A stretch of DNA of 64,000 bases, from the NCBI GenBank assembly GCA_022575985.1, contig JAKSXM010000156.1:310001-374000 (forward strand). Reading direction: 5' to 3'. Made by a program: the position numbers and the translations under genes. The notes under the pieces were generated by a model. It did no database searches, was not told the origin of the DNA, and saw only the letters and a program-made list of their open reading frames with translations. Origin of the DNA: Anagrus nilaparvatae (Eukaryota > Arthropoda > Insecta > Hymenoptera > Mymaridae). Below are positions 1-11,987 of the stretch, one piece after another (the stretch's first letter is position 1; every line of letters begins with the position of its first letter).

Positions 1-138
1 CTCTATTTTACCATTATCACCCATTGAAAATACTAAAATATCTGCACTTCCGTAACCAACACAAGTCATCACTAATATAAGCCATATCTGTATAAAGTAG
101 CCTGGCATCTTTAATTTCCAGATTAAAGTTTTGCTCAT
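1..138 (-). CDS. N-terminal exon of a probable secreted or membrane protein (partial, runs off the left edge)
   Basis: Read on the minus strand from the ATG at 138-136, the frame is open for 46 codons to the window edge. It starts M-S-K-T-L-I-W-K-L-K-M-P-G-Y-F. A hydrophobic stretch follows at about residues 14-30 (FIQIWLILVMTCVGYGSA), ending in small residues like a signal-peptidase site, then DILVFSMGDNGKIE. A second ATG at residue 11 would give a shorter, more typical signal peptide. The layout, a short basic start, a hydrophobic core and a polar mature end, is that of a first coding exon of a secreted or type-I membrane protein. I do not recognise the family. It is transcribed away from the sugar transporter at 2702, so the two may share an upstream region of about 2.5 kb. 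A chance open frame is possible because only 138 bases are visible. Confidence 0.5.
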   Translation of the reverse strand, partial: MSKTLIWKLKMPGYFIQIWLILVMTCVGYGSADILVFSMGDNGKIE

Positions 139-2701
139 GATCAAAATTTTCAAATTTTGAAATGTAAAAGTTTGATTTAAAACTGGGAATTTGGTAAACG
201 AATTTAGCTTTTATACCATCAAATAAAATCGTTAGTACTGTACACGAATAAAATTTATTTATTTTTTATTTTTATTCTCAATTCAGAGATATCTTAAAAA
301 ATACTTTGACTCATAATATGTAAGACAGGCGATAGAATTTTTTTTATCATATTTTATTTATTTATTATTTTATCAGAATTCAATATCATCATTACAATGC
401 ATATATATATATATATTTTGTTACCTTTAATAAAAAAAATGTATAAGTATTTTTCGCTCACATATGGGTAGATATTCCTCTAGTGTATGTGAAACTAATT
501 GTCGGGTCTTCAAATCGGTTCCGAAATATTTTTCCCTCACAGTAATATTGAAAATAAGTCTTGTCCTTGATTTTTTATAACCATTTTAATTTTTTTTATA
601 TTTTTCATTTTTTTAATTTTTAAAAACGCAAAAATTATTATAAATTTTCGCAAACGCTTATTTTATTGTTAAAAAAATTTTTCCTCATAGGTCCGAATAA
701 AAAATGTCCCTAGCTATCTGATGCAATGGTCAAAATTTTTTTTTTTTGAGTTGCGCATGCGCGAGAAATCGAGTGAATACGTTTCATTTTCTAGTATATT
801 CATATCTCGCCAGCAGGCATACCAATTTTATTCCTGAATTACTCAAAAATTTTCGATATTTTTGATTTTTTTGTTACGAAAATTCTTAATAATATGAGTT
901 AGAGTAAGTTAACTTAAATCAAGCCGCCTCTCTTACATAGTTCATGTGAACTTAAAATAATATAATTAATACGGGGATATAGTAGCGGGCAATACCAGCA
1001 ACAAAATGTCGCTTTTGTTTGCACTCGATGTGGTCACAGTAATATGAGCTTCAAAATTACGGTGAAAGTTAATCCCGAGTCAAAGATGAACTGATTAAAT
1101 TTTGGACAAAATCGAACATATGCTGCTGGTGTTCTGTCCGATTTACTGAAGTGACCGTGTTAAAAAAACAAATTACTTGCTAAAATTACGTAAATTTCAT
1201 TAATTAATAACTGTAGAAGGATTTCAACTGTTTCTTTATCAATAATAACAACAAATGCATATAATATATCACTTATTTTCTCAGTTAACAAATAAACGTT
1301 ATAACGTTAAATTATGAGCTGCCGTTTGGATCAAAATACATTAAACAAATTACATTTTACTCTTTAAACAAAAACACCCAACAGAACATTATTGGAAAAA
1401 AATTTTTTTTTGAGAATATCCTGATAAATTTAAAAATAATATTTCAGTGCTATCATTGCATGAAGACAAGTGGACCAAAGACGATTGGACATAAAATATG
1501 TTAAGTTATGACTTTAATCAATCAATGATGTAATTTTGATAAAAAGTTACAACAAATATCGATTTGATTCAATACTACTTTGTATATATTTCGAGGTTAA
1601 AAATACTTTTATGCAATCATTATCCCCGGTTCATAAGTTAACGTTAAAATTTAACGTTAAGGGGTAGATTTAACGTTAATTTTAACGATTTTTATTTACA
1701 AATTTTTTTGAAAATTTACTAATTTTTCGAAAACATCACGGCCAAGCTGCTTTGCTTGAATTTTCAAGCAAAAATATAGCTGATTAAATTTTCAAGCCAA
1801 GCAGCCTGGCCGTGATTCTATTTTTTTTTTTTGTTAATCTAAGGAAGTTACTTTTTACAGTGTAATTTTAGTTGTTTATTTTGTAATAGTATTAAATTTT
1901 AACTAATAAAACTCATAAGTGAGTTATACTATTATTTACAGATTTATTTTTTAATTCTCTAGCTTATATTTTTTTATAATAATTTTTTTTTAAATACACA
2001 GTTAGATTCCTTTGCTTGAAATTGCAAGTAAAGCAGCACTTCTGCATCCCTGAAAAAGATTTGTTTTTATCATTTAAATTCGATTTGAATGAAAAATGAA
2101 TAATAAATATTAACAATTTAAAAAGAAAACACTTAAAATTATGCAATTTTAATTAACAATTTACCAAAGCAGGTCAAAAATACAAAATTTGCTGCCAAAA
2201 ATCGAGGATTCGACCTAGAAAGCTAAAAGTGGCTGATAGTACTTATTTTTAGTTGTACTTTCGGAAAATAATAGTTTGAACCGATTTTTGCGACCCTTCA
2301 GTCCACTAGGGTCTAGTTTGGGTGAAATCATTTTTTAGAGCATTATATTTATCACAAAAACATTATTAAAACAATATTAATTTTATTAATTCTTATCATC
2401 TCTGTAAAAATATATTGCTTCAATTTTGGATACTCAAAACTTTGCCGAACTATTGAAAATATTAGTTAAAATTTTTGACAAATAATTCATCATATTATAA
2501 TTTCATGATTTGATCATCCATACAAAAAAGAATGATTTATATAATGATATTTTGATTGAATTTTTAAGCAATATATTTTTACAGTGTTAAATATTTATTT
2601 TATATGCATTTAAAATATGTAATAATTAAGTTCTAATTGTTTAAACTTGATTTACAATCAGCAGTCTAATAATCACTTAATTTAAGATGTAACCTTCAAC
2701 A
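139..2701. other. Intergenic region between divergent genes; no coding signal, short repeats only
   Basis: No convincing coding frame. It holds an (AT)n run near 400-418, a cluster of AACGTTAA words at about 1290-1310 and 1640-1690, the hairpin listed separately at 1735-1816, and at about 1850-1866 the word ttactttttacagtg. That word recurs inverted near 34199 and in a similar form near 5829, and is probably a MITE terminus. The phrase gtcgggtcttcaaatcgg near 498 recurs at about 56432. Promoters for both flanking genes should lie here, but I cannot place a start site. Confidence 0.5.
1735..1816. repeat. 82-bp hairpin
   Basis: Left arm atcacggccaagctgctttg and right arm caagccaagcagcctggccg followed by tgat form an imperfect inverted repeat around a short AT-rich loop. 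It is either a small non-autonomous element or an isolated terminal hairpin. No target duplication is clear. Confidence 0.6.
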
Positions 2702-4243
2702 ATGTGCGAAGGCTGTCAGTACTTACAATATTTCGCAGCAATTACAGGTATTTAAAAATATTGATTAAAAAAAAATATTAATTCTTAATAATTTATATAT
2801 TAATCTAATGTGAATAACATATAATAATTAAAATTCGTAGCTAACTTATGTCTTGTTGCTACTGGGTCTGCAACGGGATGGGGTAGTCCCTCTATAGTAA
2901 AATTGAAACAAGATCCCATATCCCCTGATAACCCTTTAGGTAGAGCAATAACTGAAGAAGAAGGATCATGGATAGGGTCGCTTATTTCTTTAGGAGGAAT
3001 CATTGGATGTTTTCTTGGTGGTGCTCTCGGAAAAAAGTAAGTTTAAAATATTAAATTATATGCAAAAACAAGGAAATAAATAATATGATACATTTTTAAC
3101 TAATTAAGGGAGCAAAAAGATAGAATGACCCAGATTGTATACGTTATATTTAATTACCATCAAAGCAAAGCTAAGCTACGATCTGGTGTATTCTTTTTTT
3201 TTCCCATGGTCTAAATATAAGTGTTCTTTCTCAGCGGGGAGAAAAAGCGTTTTTTTCGATCACGCCACGGGGCGAAAAAAATGTTTTGACCCGCTAGGAA
3301 GAAAAATATATTTCTTTATACAGAAATAATAAATTTTGAAACTTTATATTATTTTATTAAAAAAATTACTGAGCGATAACAAAATAGACTTTTCATTATT
3401 TAAGCGTATGCGCAGTTCCCATATAAATTTTCCACAGTTTTGTATTATTACCATAAGATATTTTTAACAGTTTATAAATATATTAAAATTTTGATTCAAT
3501 TTACAGATTTGGTAGAAAGTATACTTTATTACTCACTACTATCCCGTTTCTAATTGGATGGATTTTAACAGCAAGAGCCAGTATTATAACGCATCTTTAT
3601 ATTGCTCGATTTATCTTTGGCATTCCTGCTATGGCATGTACAATTGTTCCATTATATTGCGGAGAAATAGCTGAAGTAAGCAACGATAATTATAAAACCT
3701 CGCAGAGTTGAACAAATACTCTACTTTCAGAACGGAGTATGAGTATTTACAATGCATTTTTAATTATATTATGGGTGTGCTTTGTGTGCGATTCCCTTTT
3801 GCCCAGCTCTGAAACTTGCATTTAGCCTGTTTCTGTTATTTAGAAAAATAAGAATTGCTTGAATTTTGTATGAAATTCAGAAATAAGTTCCCATTTTTTA
3901 AGAAAATAAGATTTATAAAATTACATCTTATTCAATTGTTCTTAAATACTGTTTCCAAATATTTGGACTCTTTTGAAAAAAGACGCAAAACAAAGATTTT
4001 CAAACCTCGCAAAATTAACCCATTAACGCCTAGTCGACCATTCTTGCGCTAGTCACTATTTTTATATGATAAAATGAACATTTATAGCTATAAATGTCTC
4101 CTAGTTAGTATTTTGGGCCGCTTTTTGGTTCCTCATAGAGGAACCATTGTGTTAGGTCAAATTTTGTTTTCTGATTTTTTGGCATATAAGCACGTTTTGG
4201 GACCCCAGGAAGCTAAAAAATCGGTTTTTAAAAAAAGTCTGTA

Positions 4244-4295
<52 letters not shown>

Positions 4296-7200
4296 TATGT
4301 ATGTAATCGCTGATATTTCACAAACATTATGGAATTAAGACCTAATTTTTTTTTCAAAAATTTTTTCACCAAAAAAGCTCGAGGTACTTTTTTTTTTTTT
4401 AATTTGGATGTAATACCTCATTTATTTCCATGAAAGTACTTATATTTGAAAGTATGGTTTTCAAATGATATCTCGAATCGGATACTTAATTTTCTGAAAA
4501 TTTTTTTCCTAAAATTTTTTTCACAAAAAAATACAAAAAATACCAATTTTTTTTTTCTTTTTGGACGTAGTACCTAATTTATTTCCATGGAAGTACTAGT
4601 TTTAGAAATATCGTTTATAGTAATTTTTTGGACCTAATACTTAATTTTTTTAAAATTTTTTTCTCAAAATTTTTGTCGCCAAAAAATACAAAAAACGCCA
4701 AAATTTTTTTTATTTTAGGACGTAATACTTAATTTTTTCCTATGAAAGTACGAATATCTAGAATTATCGTTTGTAAAGGATTTCTCCATCTGATACTTAA
4801 TTTTTCGAAATTTTTTTTTTTTTAATTTTTTACATAAAATAATTAAAAAAATACCATAATTTTTTTTCTTTTTGGACGTAGTACCTCATTTTTTTCCATG
4901 AAAGTACTGATATCTAGAGTATCGTTTTTACTCGATATCTCGAATCTTATAATTTATTTATTAAAAATTTTTTTCTCAAAATTTTTTTCACCAAAAAATA
5001 CAAAAAATACCAATTTTTTTTTTCTTTATGGACGCAGTACTTAATTTATTTCTGTGGAAGTACTAGTTTTAGAGATATCATTCATAGTAATTTTTTTGAC
5101 CTGATTCTTAATTTTTTTTAAATTTTTTTCTCAAAATTTTTGTCGTCAAAAAATACAAAAAACGCCAAATTTTTTTTTATTTTAGGACGTAATACTTAAT
5201 TTTTTCCTATGAAGGTACGAATATCTAGAATTATCGTTTGTAAAGGATTTCTCCATCTGATACGTAATTTTTCTAAATTTTTTTTTCTAAATTTTTTACA
5301 TAAAATAATTAAAAAAATACCATAATTTTGCAATATTTTTTTGTGTGTGTAATATTTCATTTAATTCCATGAAAGTACTATCTTGAATAATTATTATCCA
5401 ATGAATTACGTTAGATTTTATTTTGAAAAAAATAGATTTAGTTGAATTCAATACATAAATTTTCTTTGAACTTTTAAAAGTTAATAAAAATGAATGTATG
5501 ATTGCATGGTTGTAATCGGTGATATCTTTGGCATATTGAAGTATTTAGCTCATTGTTTGAGGAACCTTAGTGCCAGCTAGTTGGCAGGGTATTTAATTTC
5601 TAAAGTCATTTTTCAAACCCCAAAATAATGAGATATCATCCCCTAAAGTGGGTAAATTTAAATGATTTTATTTGTTTAAAATGTTTATTGAAAAAGCAAA
5701 TATAAGTATGTGTAGCAAATTTACTTTAATTAATGGGTTAATGTGGGTGGTTATGGAGTGTGTTTTACAGGTATAGAATATATGAATTATTTGGGAAAAA
5801 ATAATATCTTAAATCAATTAATACACGCACTGTGAAAAGTAACTCCTATTTTACAAGAAAATATTTTAGTCGCGAAAAATTATTAACTTTTCAATAAGAA
5901 TCTTAATATTTCAAAATTTTCGTACACAGAAAACCCCAGTTTGTACTTTTGATTTTATTTTCGCATGCTATGATTCACAACCTATGATTCACATAGAGCG
6001 AGTCGATAAACTTATTATACCCTATGTTTCAGAGCAACTAGCATATCCTCGTATGAAAGCCAATCATAAGCTAGTAAAATAAGGAGTAAGAGAGAGACAA
6101 ATTATCTAGTTGATCTGAAACATACAGTATATATGTAGCCGGTTTATAAGAGATCGATTTGTAAACTATTCGTATTACATATTTTCGAGCGGAGAATCAT
6201 ATATTCTACTTTATCTACGTTTATAAATTCGTAAAAAAGAATATTCACACTCTCAAAATATGTGATTCTTTTAATTTACAGTCTACCAGCGTGCAAAATC
6301 TGTAGTATACTACGCATAGCCTGCGAATTCTCAATCAAAATTACAAACTGGATTTTTCTGTGTAAAATGTACAAAAATTTCGCTAATTATAGTCAGTTAT
6401 AATATCAGACTCGTTTAACAAAAATTCTCAAAACGTTTTTATATTCTCATAGAAATTTGTTGCTTTATTATAAATAAATGTTGCTCAGACTTTATAATAA
6501 GCATAAATTAAAATTTTTGAATATTCGCTTTTTATAAAACAATTTTTCATTATACGCTGCAAAAAAGATCTACTTTCTTACTTTCGGGCGATCTTTTTTT
6601 CGCTCTTAATGAAAAACTATGTGTTTAACACGGGAAAAAATGTAGGAAATTTTACTTTCAATGCTGTCTGCACTCGCTCGCTACGCTCACTCGTGCATAC
6701 AACTGCATTAAAAGCCAAATCCTATTTTTTTTCCCTTGTTGTACAAATAGATATTAATTTATTTTTATGTTTTAGCCTAAAATAAGAGGAATTTTAGGGT
6801 CCTTTTTTCAGCTTTCTCTTGCTGTTGGTCTTCTTTACACCTACTGCATTGGTCCTTATGTTTCTTACAATGTGTTATCGATATTCTGTGTTAGTTTATC
6901 ATTTATATTTTTGTTTACTTTTTCATTTATGCCAAAATCTCCTTATTATTTACTCACAAATGGTAATAAAATGGAAGCATCCAAAAATTTAGCTAGACTT
7001 AGAGGAAAATCAGAAATTGATGTTAAAAATGAATTATATGATATTCAAGTAAGCTATTTTAAATCTCTTTTTTTTTAATTTTAATTCTAAATAAACTATT
7101 TTCACACAAACTTTATTATTAAAGAAATCAGTGGATAAAACAGTAAATAAAAAAACAAGATTTTTAGATTTATTTTCTACAAAAGCAAATTCTAAAGCTC

Positions 7201-7929
7201 TTTTTTACACTTGTTCATTACTCACATTTCAACAGTTTACTGGTATTAGTATTATAATAATGTATACTGAAAGTATATTTGCTAGTACAGGATCAACGTT
7301 TGACTCCTCTATTTGTGCAATCATAATTGGAATAGTTCAACTAATTGCATCAACTGTAACTCCAATAATTATTGATAGATTCGGAAGAAGAATACTTTTG
7401 ATTATATCTGGGCTTGGTTCTGCAGTTTCTTTGGTAAAATAACATTTTTTTGTAACTGAGTTTGACCTTTAAATATAAATTAATTTTTATATAAAAATAA
7501 TTTTGTTTCGTAAACTAAAGTAATTTTTTTTTACAGGGAGCTTTAGGAATTTATTTTTACATGAAACAGTCAAACTATAGCAATATTAACAATCTTTGCT
7601 GGTTACCAATTACATCTCTTATTATTTATATGGGCTTTTATGGAATTGGTTGGGGTTCAGTACCATGGACGATTGTTGGTGAAGTCTTTTCAATGGAAGT
7701 GAAAGAAAAAGCATCAAGTATTACTGTATTTCTTTCCTGGGGATTAGCATTTATTTTTACAAAATATTTTAATAATATTCAAACAAATTTTGGTAGTCAT
7801 ATAGTATTTTGGATTTTTGCTACTAGCTGCTTAATAAGTGTACTATTTACAGTATTTTTATTACCAGAAACTAAAGGCAAAAGTTTTAAACAAATTCAAG
7901 ATGAACTTAATGGAATTAAATCAACTTAA
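2702..7929 (+). CDS. Facilitated trehalose transporter Tret1-like, MFS sugar transporter, six exons
   Basis: Exons are 2702-2747, 2841-3036, 3507-3675, 6776-7048, 7125-7433 and 7537-7929. All introns are GT-AG and all junctions keep phase, giving 461 residues, the usual size of the insect Tret1-like sugar porter family (proton- or gradient-independent facilitators of trehalose or hexose across the plasma membrane). Family marks seen: the N-terminal ATGSATGWGSPSI helix, GKKFGRKYT (about 78-86, loop 2-3), PKIRGILGSFFQL (138 on), FMPKSPYYL, QQFTGI (264-269), DRFGRR (312-317), GWGSVPWTIVGEVFS (369 on) and the C-terminal PETKGKS (441-447). Eleven or twelve hydrophobic segments fit. The start MCEGCQYLQYF leaves a very short cytosolic tail, so an upstream non-coding or coding exon is possible. 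Intron 3 (3.1 kb) is swollen by repeats. The frame is intact, so it is probably functional. The exact substrate is not determined. Confidence 0.93.
3122..3195. repeat. About 70-bp mini-hairpin, agaatgacccagat family (copy 1)
   Basis: It begins agaatgacccagat and ends atctggtgtattctt, so the ends are inverted copies. It lies in intron 2 of the sugar transporter. Similar units are at 19061-19125 and 36275-36350, with a half unit at 34693-34721. A following segment (about 3225-3310: tctcagcggggagaaaaag, gacccgctaggaag) is repeated inverted at about 36165-36245. Confidence 0.6.
4241..4304. repeat. (GT)n microsatellite
   Basis: Nearly uninterrupted GT dinucleotides with one GTTT break, followed by gtacgtatgtatgtaatcg. 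Open frames of poly-Val/Cys or poly-His/Thr across it are artefacts. Confidence 0.95.
4395..5400. repeat. Tandem array of seven about 156-bp units with a 3-unit higher-order period
   Basis: The word ggacgtaatac or a variant starts units at about 4405, 4563, 4718, 4874, 5030, 5185 and 5344, giving spacings of 155-159. Each unit continues with a ccatgaaagtac-like word, then atatcg, then a T-rich ctcaaaatttttt segment. Units 2-3 and units 5-6 are far more alike than neighbours (shared ctagttttag and ctccatctgatac words), showing a roughly 467-bp higher-order unit. A lone diverged unit is near 13915-14060. Confidence 0.8.
5923..6364. mobile_element. MITE of about 440 bp in intron 3 of the sugar transporter
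   Basis: Left end gtacacagaaaaccccagtt, with gtactttt and cgcatgctatg further in. Right end catagcctgcg, then acaaactggatttttctgtg. The arms are inverted and imperfect over about 50 bp. A smaller inverted pair lies inside (tatgtttcagagcaacta at 6023, and ctgaaacata near 6115). It has no coding frame. Confidence 0.55.
6549..6735. repeat. Dispersed repeat, copy A (inverted copy at 59469-59644)
   Basis: Runs from cattatacgctgcaaaaaag to ccaaatcctattttttttcc. The same segment in inverse orientation, well conserved, is at 59469-59644. It includes cactcgctcgctacgctc, a word also seen inverted in the hairpin at 22571-22690. It lies just upstream of exon 4 of the transporter. Confidence 0.65.
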
Positions 7930-7965
7930 TGTAATTTTGATTGATATTTTTTTGTACATAAGTAT

Positions 7966-7971
7966 AATAAA
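7966..7971 (+). promoter_or_regulatory. Candidate polyadenylation signal of the Tret1-like gene
   Basis: AATAAA lies 37 bases after the stop codon, in an AT-rich 3' flank. The position is typical for a short insect 3' UTR. Confidence 0.6.
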
Positions 7972-9232
7972 TATTAAATTTTAGTGAACCAAATTCATAT
8001 GAGACAAGTTATTTAACTAATTTTTTTTTAATTTACAAGCTATAAGACAAGCATTAATTTTTTATAAGCATTGATGGCAATCAGTGCTAGATTTTCAAAT
8101 TCAGAAAACTCAAAATCCAAGACTCAATGTTAAGAATTAAAAATTTAAAATATACCATATTAAGAAATAACTAAATCAAAATTCATAAAGTGATAAGTAA
8201 AATTCGGAAAAATGTCTTAAAAATAAATAAAATTTTTCATTTGGTACTTAATTCTGGCTGGCTGCCATTCATTGTTCATAAGCGCTGATTGCAATCCGTG
8301 CCAATTTTTCAAAATCAGAAAATCCGAAACTCAAGGTTCAATGTTAAGAATTAAGAATTTAAAATATCATTAAAAAATAGCTAAGTCAATAGTCAGAAAG
8401 TGCTGAGTAAAATTCTTAAAATATCCGAATAAAAATTATATTCAATTAACCAAATATTATAATTTTAAGAAATTGAAAAGCCCAGAATTGAATTTTTCCG
8501 AATTTTAAGTTTTTCGTTTTAATGAAAAACTATGAAATATTAAGTTTTATACGAATTCGGGAAAATGACTTAAAAACAAATAAAATTTTTCATTTAGGAC
8601 ATAATTTTTTTTGTGAAATTATGCTCTTCTTAAAATTACTTACTCCAATTTGTACAATAAATGGCCGCCTTAATTCTTTTTGTGAAATGCTCTTCTCAAA
8701 ACTTACTCTAATTAGTACAGATTTCTTAAAAATATTATTCTAAAATAAAAAATTCTGGAATATATTATAAATGGGTTTGAAAAAAACGTTTCTGTTCTTT
8801 GAAATTCTGAATTTAGACCCAGACTGCCACCAACGCTTCTAAATAATAAATGGTCACTCAAGCTTTTACCTTTGTTTAATAATTTTATTTGGATAATTTA
8901 CTTATTTTGGCGAATTGCTTTCTTCCCTGGTGGACATTTTAATCGTTTTCTACGGGTTCAAAACGTAAACAGTTCGATCACGGTATTTTTACGTTCACGT
9001 AGTACAACTTACAAAAAAGTGATATTTGGTAGCGTGGGTATGTTTATGAGTACCCAACCATTTTTGAGTAGACTTTTTAGAAATTAAATTTTCTTTTGAC
9101 ACAATTTTCCTATGTTTAATTTTGATGTCCCTTTATTCCTCGAATACAATGCATAAAATGGTAAAAATTTTGGTCTCATAATTTTGAATGATCTTAATGG
9201 TAAATGATTCACAGGTATTTTAAATAATTTAC
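7972..9232. other. 3' flank with a diverged tandem duplication; no gene seen
   Basis: A segment of about 214 bp starting at aagcattgatggcaat (about 8066) is repeated from about 8280 (aagcgctgattgcaat), sharing actcaatgttaagaatt-like words. A third partial copy of its end is near 8550-8610 (ttaaaaacaaataaaattt). The 71-codon frame at 8872-9087 has no recognisable protein character. Confidence 0.5.
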
Positions 9233-10425
9233 TTTTATTCATACTTGGTCGAAAGTGATCCCTTTCGAGGTTCGTTTTCGCAGTCGAAAGCTATACATTT
9301 AGTCCCGCATAAAATATAGGGTGCGCTACGAGCGTCAGCGGGATGAAAGTTTTAAGAAAGGCGAGAAAAAATAAACAAATGGAAAATTTTATATTAGATA
9401 GATATAGGGACGCCTTTGTTATTATTGGTTATAATTATAATTTAGTTATAATTATAGTTATAATTATAATTATAATTAAAATTATAATTAAAATTATAAT
9501 TAGAATTATAATTTGTTATTTATATTATCAGATTTTGATTAAAAAAATAAATAGTTAAGCCATATCGCCGTCTGCTAGATTAAAGAGTAATTTTTGTAAT
9601 CGGGAACTATAAAATTTATTTGTAAGAAAATATTCAATTTTTTATTAGCTACACACATGTGTATTTTTTATCCAAATCATTCGATATTTTTATGATATTA
9701 AAATTTACTGCATTTCGAGCTGCATTTAGAACCCAAGTGTAACCTCAAAAAATTTCGCTTTTTCAGATACTTATCTTTTTTATTTTATCGGAGACTTAAG
9801 TTTTGATTGAGCTCAATGAAATTCTTTTTTAATTTTCTTTAATATTGGTGGATCCTAGCTAATGTTATTGGATTTTATATAGAAGCAATAGGGCTACCTT
9901 AAATATATATAAAATATTGAGTTCTAAATTTAATTGTATTTTAAAAACATTTTGATCAATAAAATTTTAAAAAATTCTAATATGTATTATTTTGCCTTTT
10001 TATTGTGTCTTCTGCTCATTCTATTTCACTCTACGTTGGCCTTTTTTCATTTTTTTATCTCACTCTCTCTCTCTCTCTCTTTTAAATCTCCAATAAATTA
10101 AATAAAGATAGAATAATAACAATTATATATGTGTGTATATGCATTGTAAATAATATTTGAACATTATTTATTAAAACTCCTTTTTAATATATATTATGAT
10201 ATTTTTTTGTAAATTTACATGATTTTGCATTTCTCGTCGACGACCAGAATGCCCTCACTTCGTTCGGGCTTCTGCGGCCTCGACGAGAATTGCCGAGAAC
10301 AAAAACAAGCACAGACATAGCAAAGAATATGTAATACTACAAATTCTTTGACAATAGGTATAAAAAATAAAAATTTTTGATTTAATTAAATAAAATAACG
10401 CACTTTCGACCAAGTATAAATAAAA
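9233..10425. mobile_element. Non-autonomous element with 25-bp inverted ends
   Basis: Left end ttcatacttggtcgaaagtg and right end cactttcgaccaagtataaa are inverse copies. Inside are an (ATAATT)n microsatellite (9425-9510), a CT run near 10065 and a small inverted pair ttctcgtcgacgacc / gcctcgacgagaa (10232-10290). No transposase frame is seen. Confidence 0.6.
9425..9512. repeat. (TTATAA)n-like microsatellite
   Basis: Repeated ttataattataatt words. The open frame of Ile/Lys residues across it is an artefact. Confidence 0.85.
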
Positions 10426-10432
10426 ATAGTAT

Positions 10433-10521
10433 ACATAATTCGGGACGAAAACTGAACTCCCGCTCCTGCGTGACGTTATGTCACGCAGGGACTAAAGTTC
10501 AGGTTTCGTCCCTAATTATGT
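10433..10521. repeat. Long-stem hairpin, about 89 bp
   Basis: Stem gggacgaaaactgaactccc / actaaagttcaggtttcgtc with an inner near-perfect stem ctgcgtgac-gttat-gtcacgcag. The flanking acataatt / aattatgt extends it. It abuts the element at 9233-10425. Confidence 0.75.
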
Positions 10522-10719
10522 AATGTACTGTTATTAAATTAAGAGTTATGCCATCGCGGATATTCATACCTGCTTAGATAAATTAATGTTTCGTTTGGTT
10601 TGTAACGGAAATTGCCCTGAATCCACGGAAGATTAATTAAGTGTATTAAACTACAAAAGTAATAACAATAAGATCATATGAAAGCTAATTTTAGATTTTC
10701 AACTTTGAACTTAATTAAC

Positions 10720-11200
10720 ATCTTTGCTATAAATATTTATTTTGAAGAAAGTGATTCATTCTTAAACCATATATTAAATTAGTTCATAAATAATGATAAA
10801 AATAACTAATTAACATATTGAATTATATCATTATTTGACGAAAAACCTCACTTTCAAATATATAGAAAATCCACAGAAAGATTGTGTTTCGGATGATCAA
10901 ATTTTTGAAGAAAAAAAATTGAAGGCATACCTTGCTGATACGTTTCTTCGGGTTCCTTAGACTATATAAATTAACTTGAGTGAAGAACAGAAAAAATTTT
11001 GCACGCCTCATAGTTTTTTTTGAGTTGGTAGGCTCAAAATAACGTTTTTTCAATATTTAAAAAACAACAATTTATGATTTTTTTTTTTTTTAATTAAAAT
11101 TATTTTTTGAATGATGGATTTATGTTTTTTCACTTGTTTTATAATCAGAAATTATTAAAAAGAGTATATTTAAGACCAAAATATACAAATTTTTAATTTT
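10720..11200. repeat. Dispersed repeat related to the arms of the 50.4-52.9 kb palindrome
   Basis: Shares attaaattagttcataaata, acatattgaattata, a ggatgatcaa word and gatttatgttttttcacttg in the same order with the segment near 51100-51480, and inverted with part of 52020-52290. No real gene; the 76-codon minus frame is incidental. Confidence 0.6.
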
Positions 11201-11489
11201 TAACGTCTTTAATTTTAGATTTATAACTAAAGCAGCGTTACCGTATAATTTAAGCATTACTTTAAAATAAAATTTTAATGTCAAAGTCTAAAAAAATTTT
11301 GATTATAAAATTAAAAAAAAAAAGTTACTTATAAGGGTAGACGCCCAATTACCTTGTATTTTTGTGAATTAACTTAGGCTGGTTCCAGACGGAGTGCTTC
11401 AAATTCATAGTTAGCGTTAAATCTGTAGTTATATTATATATATTTATATACTAATTAATGTATTTTAAACATACACTGAAAAAAAAATT

Positions 11490-11856
11490 ATTGGCCGTAC
11501 GCCTTGAATTTTACATGCGTATAGCGTGTTCAACGAGGATGGGCTCCGAGCGGAATTCTTGTTTTCCGTTTTCTAGTATACTCGAGTATTCTATAGTTTT
11601 CTGTCATGCCAACTCCATTTAAATAACATTACGTCGGTATGACAGGAAACCTCAAAATACTAGAAAACGGAAAGCAAGAATTCCGCTCATTCCATACGTT
11701 TGGAGAGGAGGCTCGATCAACGGCATCAGAAAAATGTATACAAAAAATATTGAAGTCCCCTCTCCAAATGCATAAAACGCAAGTTCGTTCGAGGCCCTCA
11801 CCGATCTCGCTAAGCAGGCAATACGTCTGTAATAGAAACCTAGGCGTACGGCCAAT
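11490..11856. mobile_element. MITE of about 367 bp with attggccgtacgcct ends
   Basis: Ends attggccgtacgcct and aggcgtacggccaat are perfect inverse copies. Inner arms (gagcggaattcttgttttcc / ggaaagcaagaattccgctc and ttctagta / tactagaa) are also inverted. Its base composition is richer in G and C than its surroundings. Frames of 67-90 codons on both strands are by-products of the inverted structure. Confidence 0.7.
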
Positions 11857-11987
11857 GATAACTTCGAAGTTAAGCGCTCCGTCTATAAGCCTCTTCGCAT
11901 ATGACGTTTAAAATAGCTCTATCCTTTTCTCGCTGAGAAAGCCGGATCAAAACAAAGTATATAGTACCTCAATTATAGTACCTCAAT

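Larger units (their letters stand above)
4015..5741. mobile_element. TTAA-flanked piggyBac-type non-autonomous element carrying a tandem array
   Basis: The element (4019-5737) is bounded by TTAA on both sides (4015-4018 and 5738-5741). It starts CCCATTAACGCC and ends TTAATGGG, so CCC/GGG abut TTAA as in piggyBac-like elements. The left end resembles the perfect MITE at 26033-26381 (CCCATTAGCGCC, then a CGACCA word). It sits in intron 3 of the sugar transporter. Inside are a GT microsatellite and about 1 kb of 156-bp tandem repeats. No transposase is visible. The right TIR is short, so boundaries are moderately sure. Confidence 0.6.

Noticed and set aside
4074..4372. Open frames of 71-79 codons on both strands
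   Set aside because: They run through the GT microsatellite and consist largely of Cys/Val or His/Thr; low-complexity artefact.
8872..9087. 71-codon frame rich in aromatic residues
   Set aside because: No motif, no splice or start context, and composition expected of T-rich DNA.
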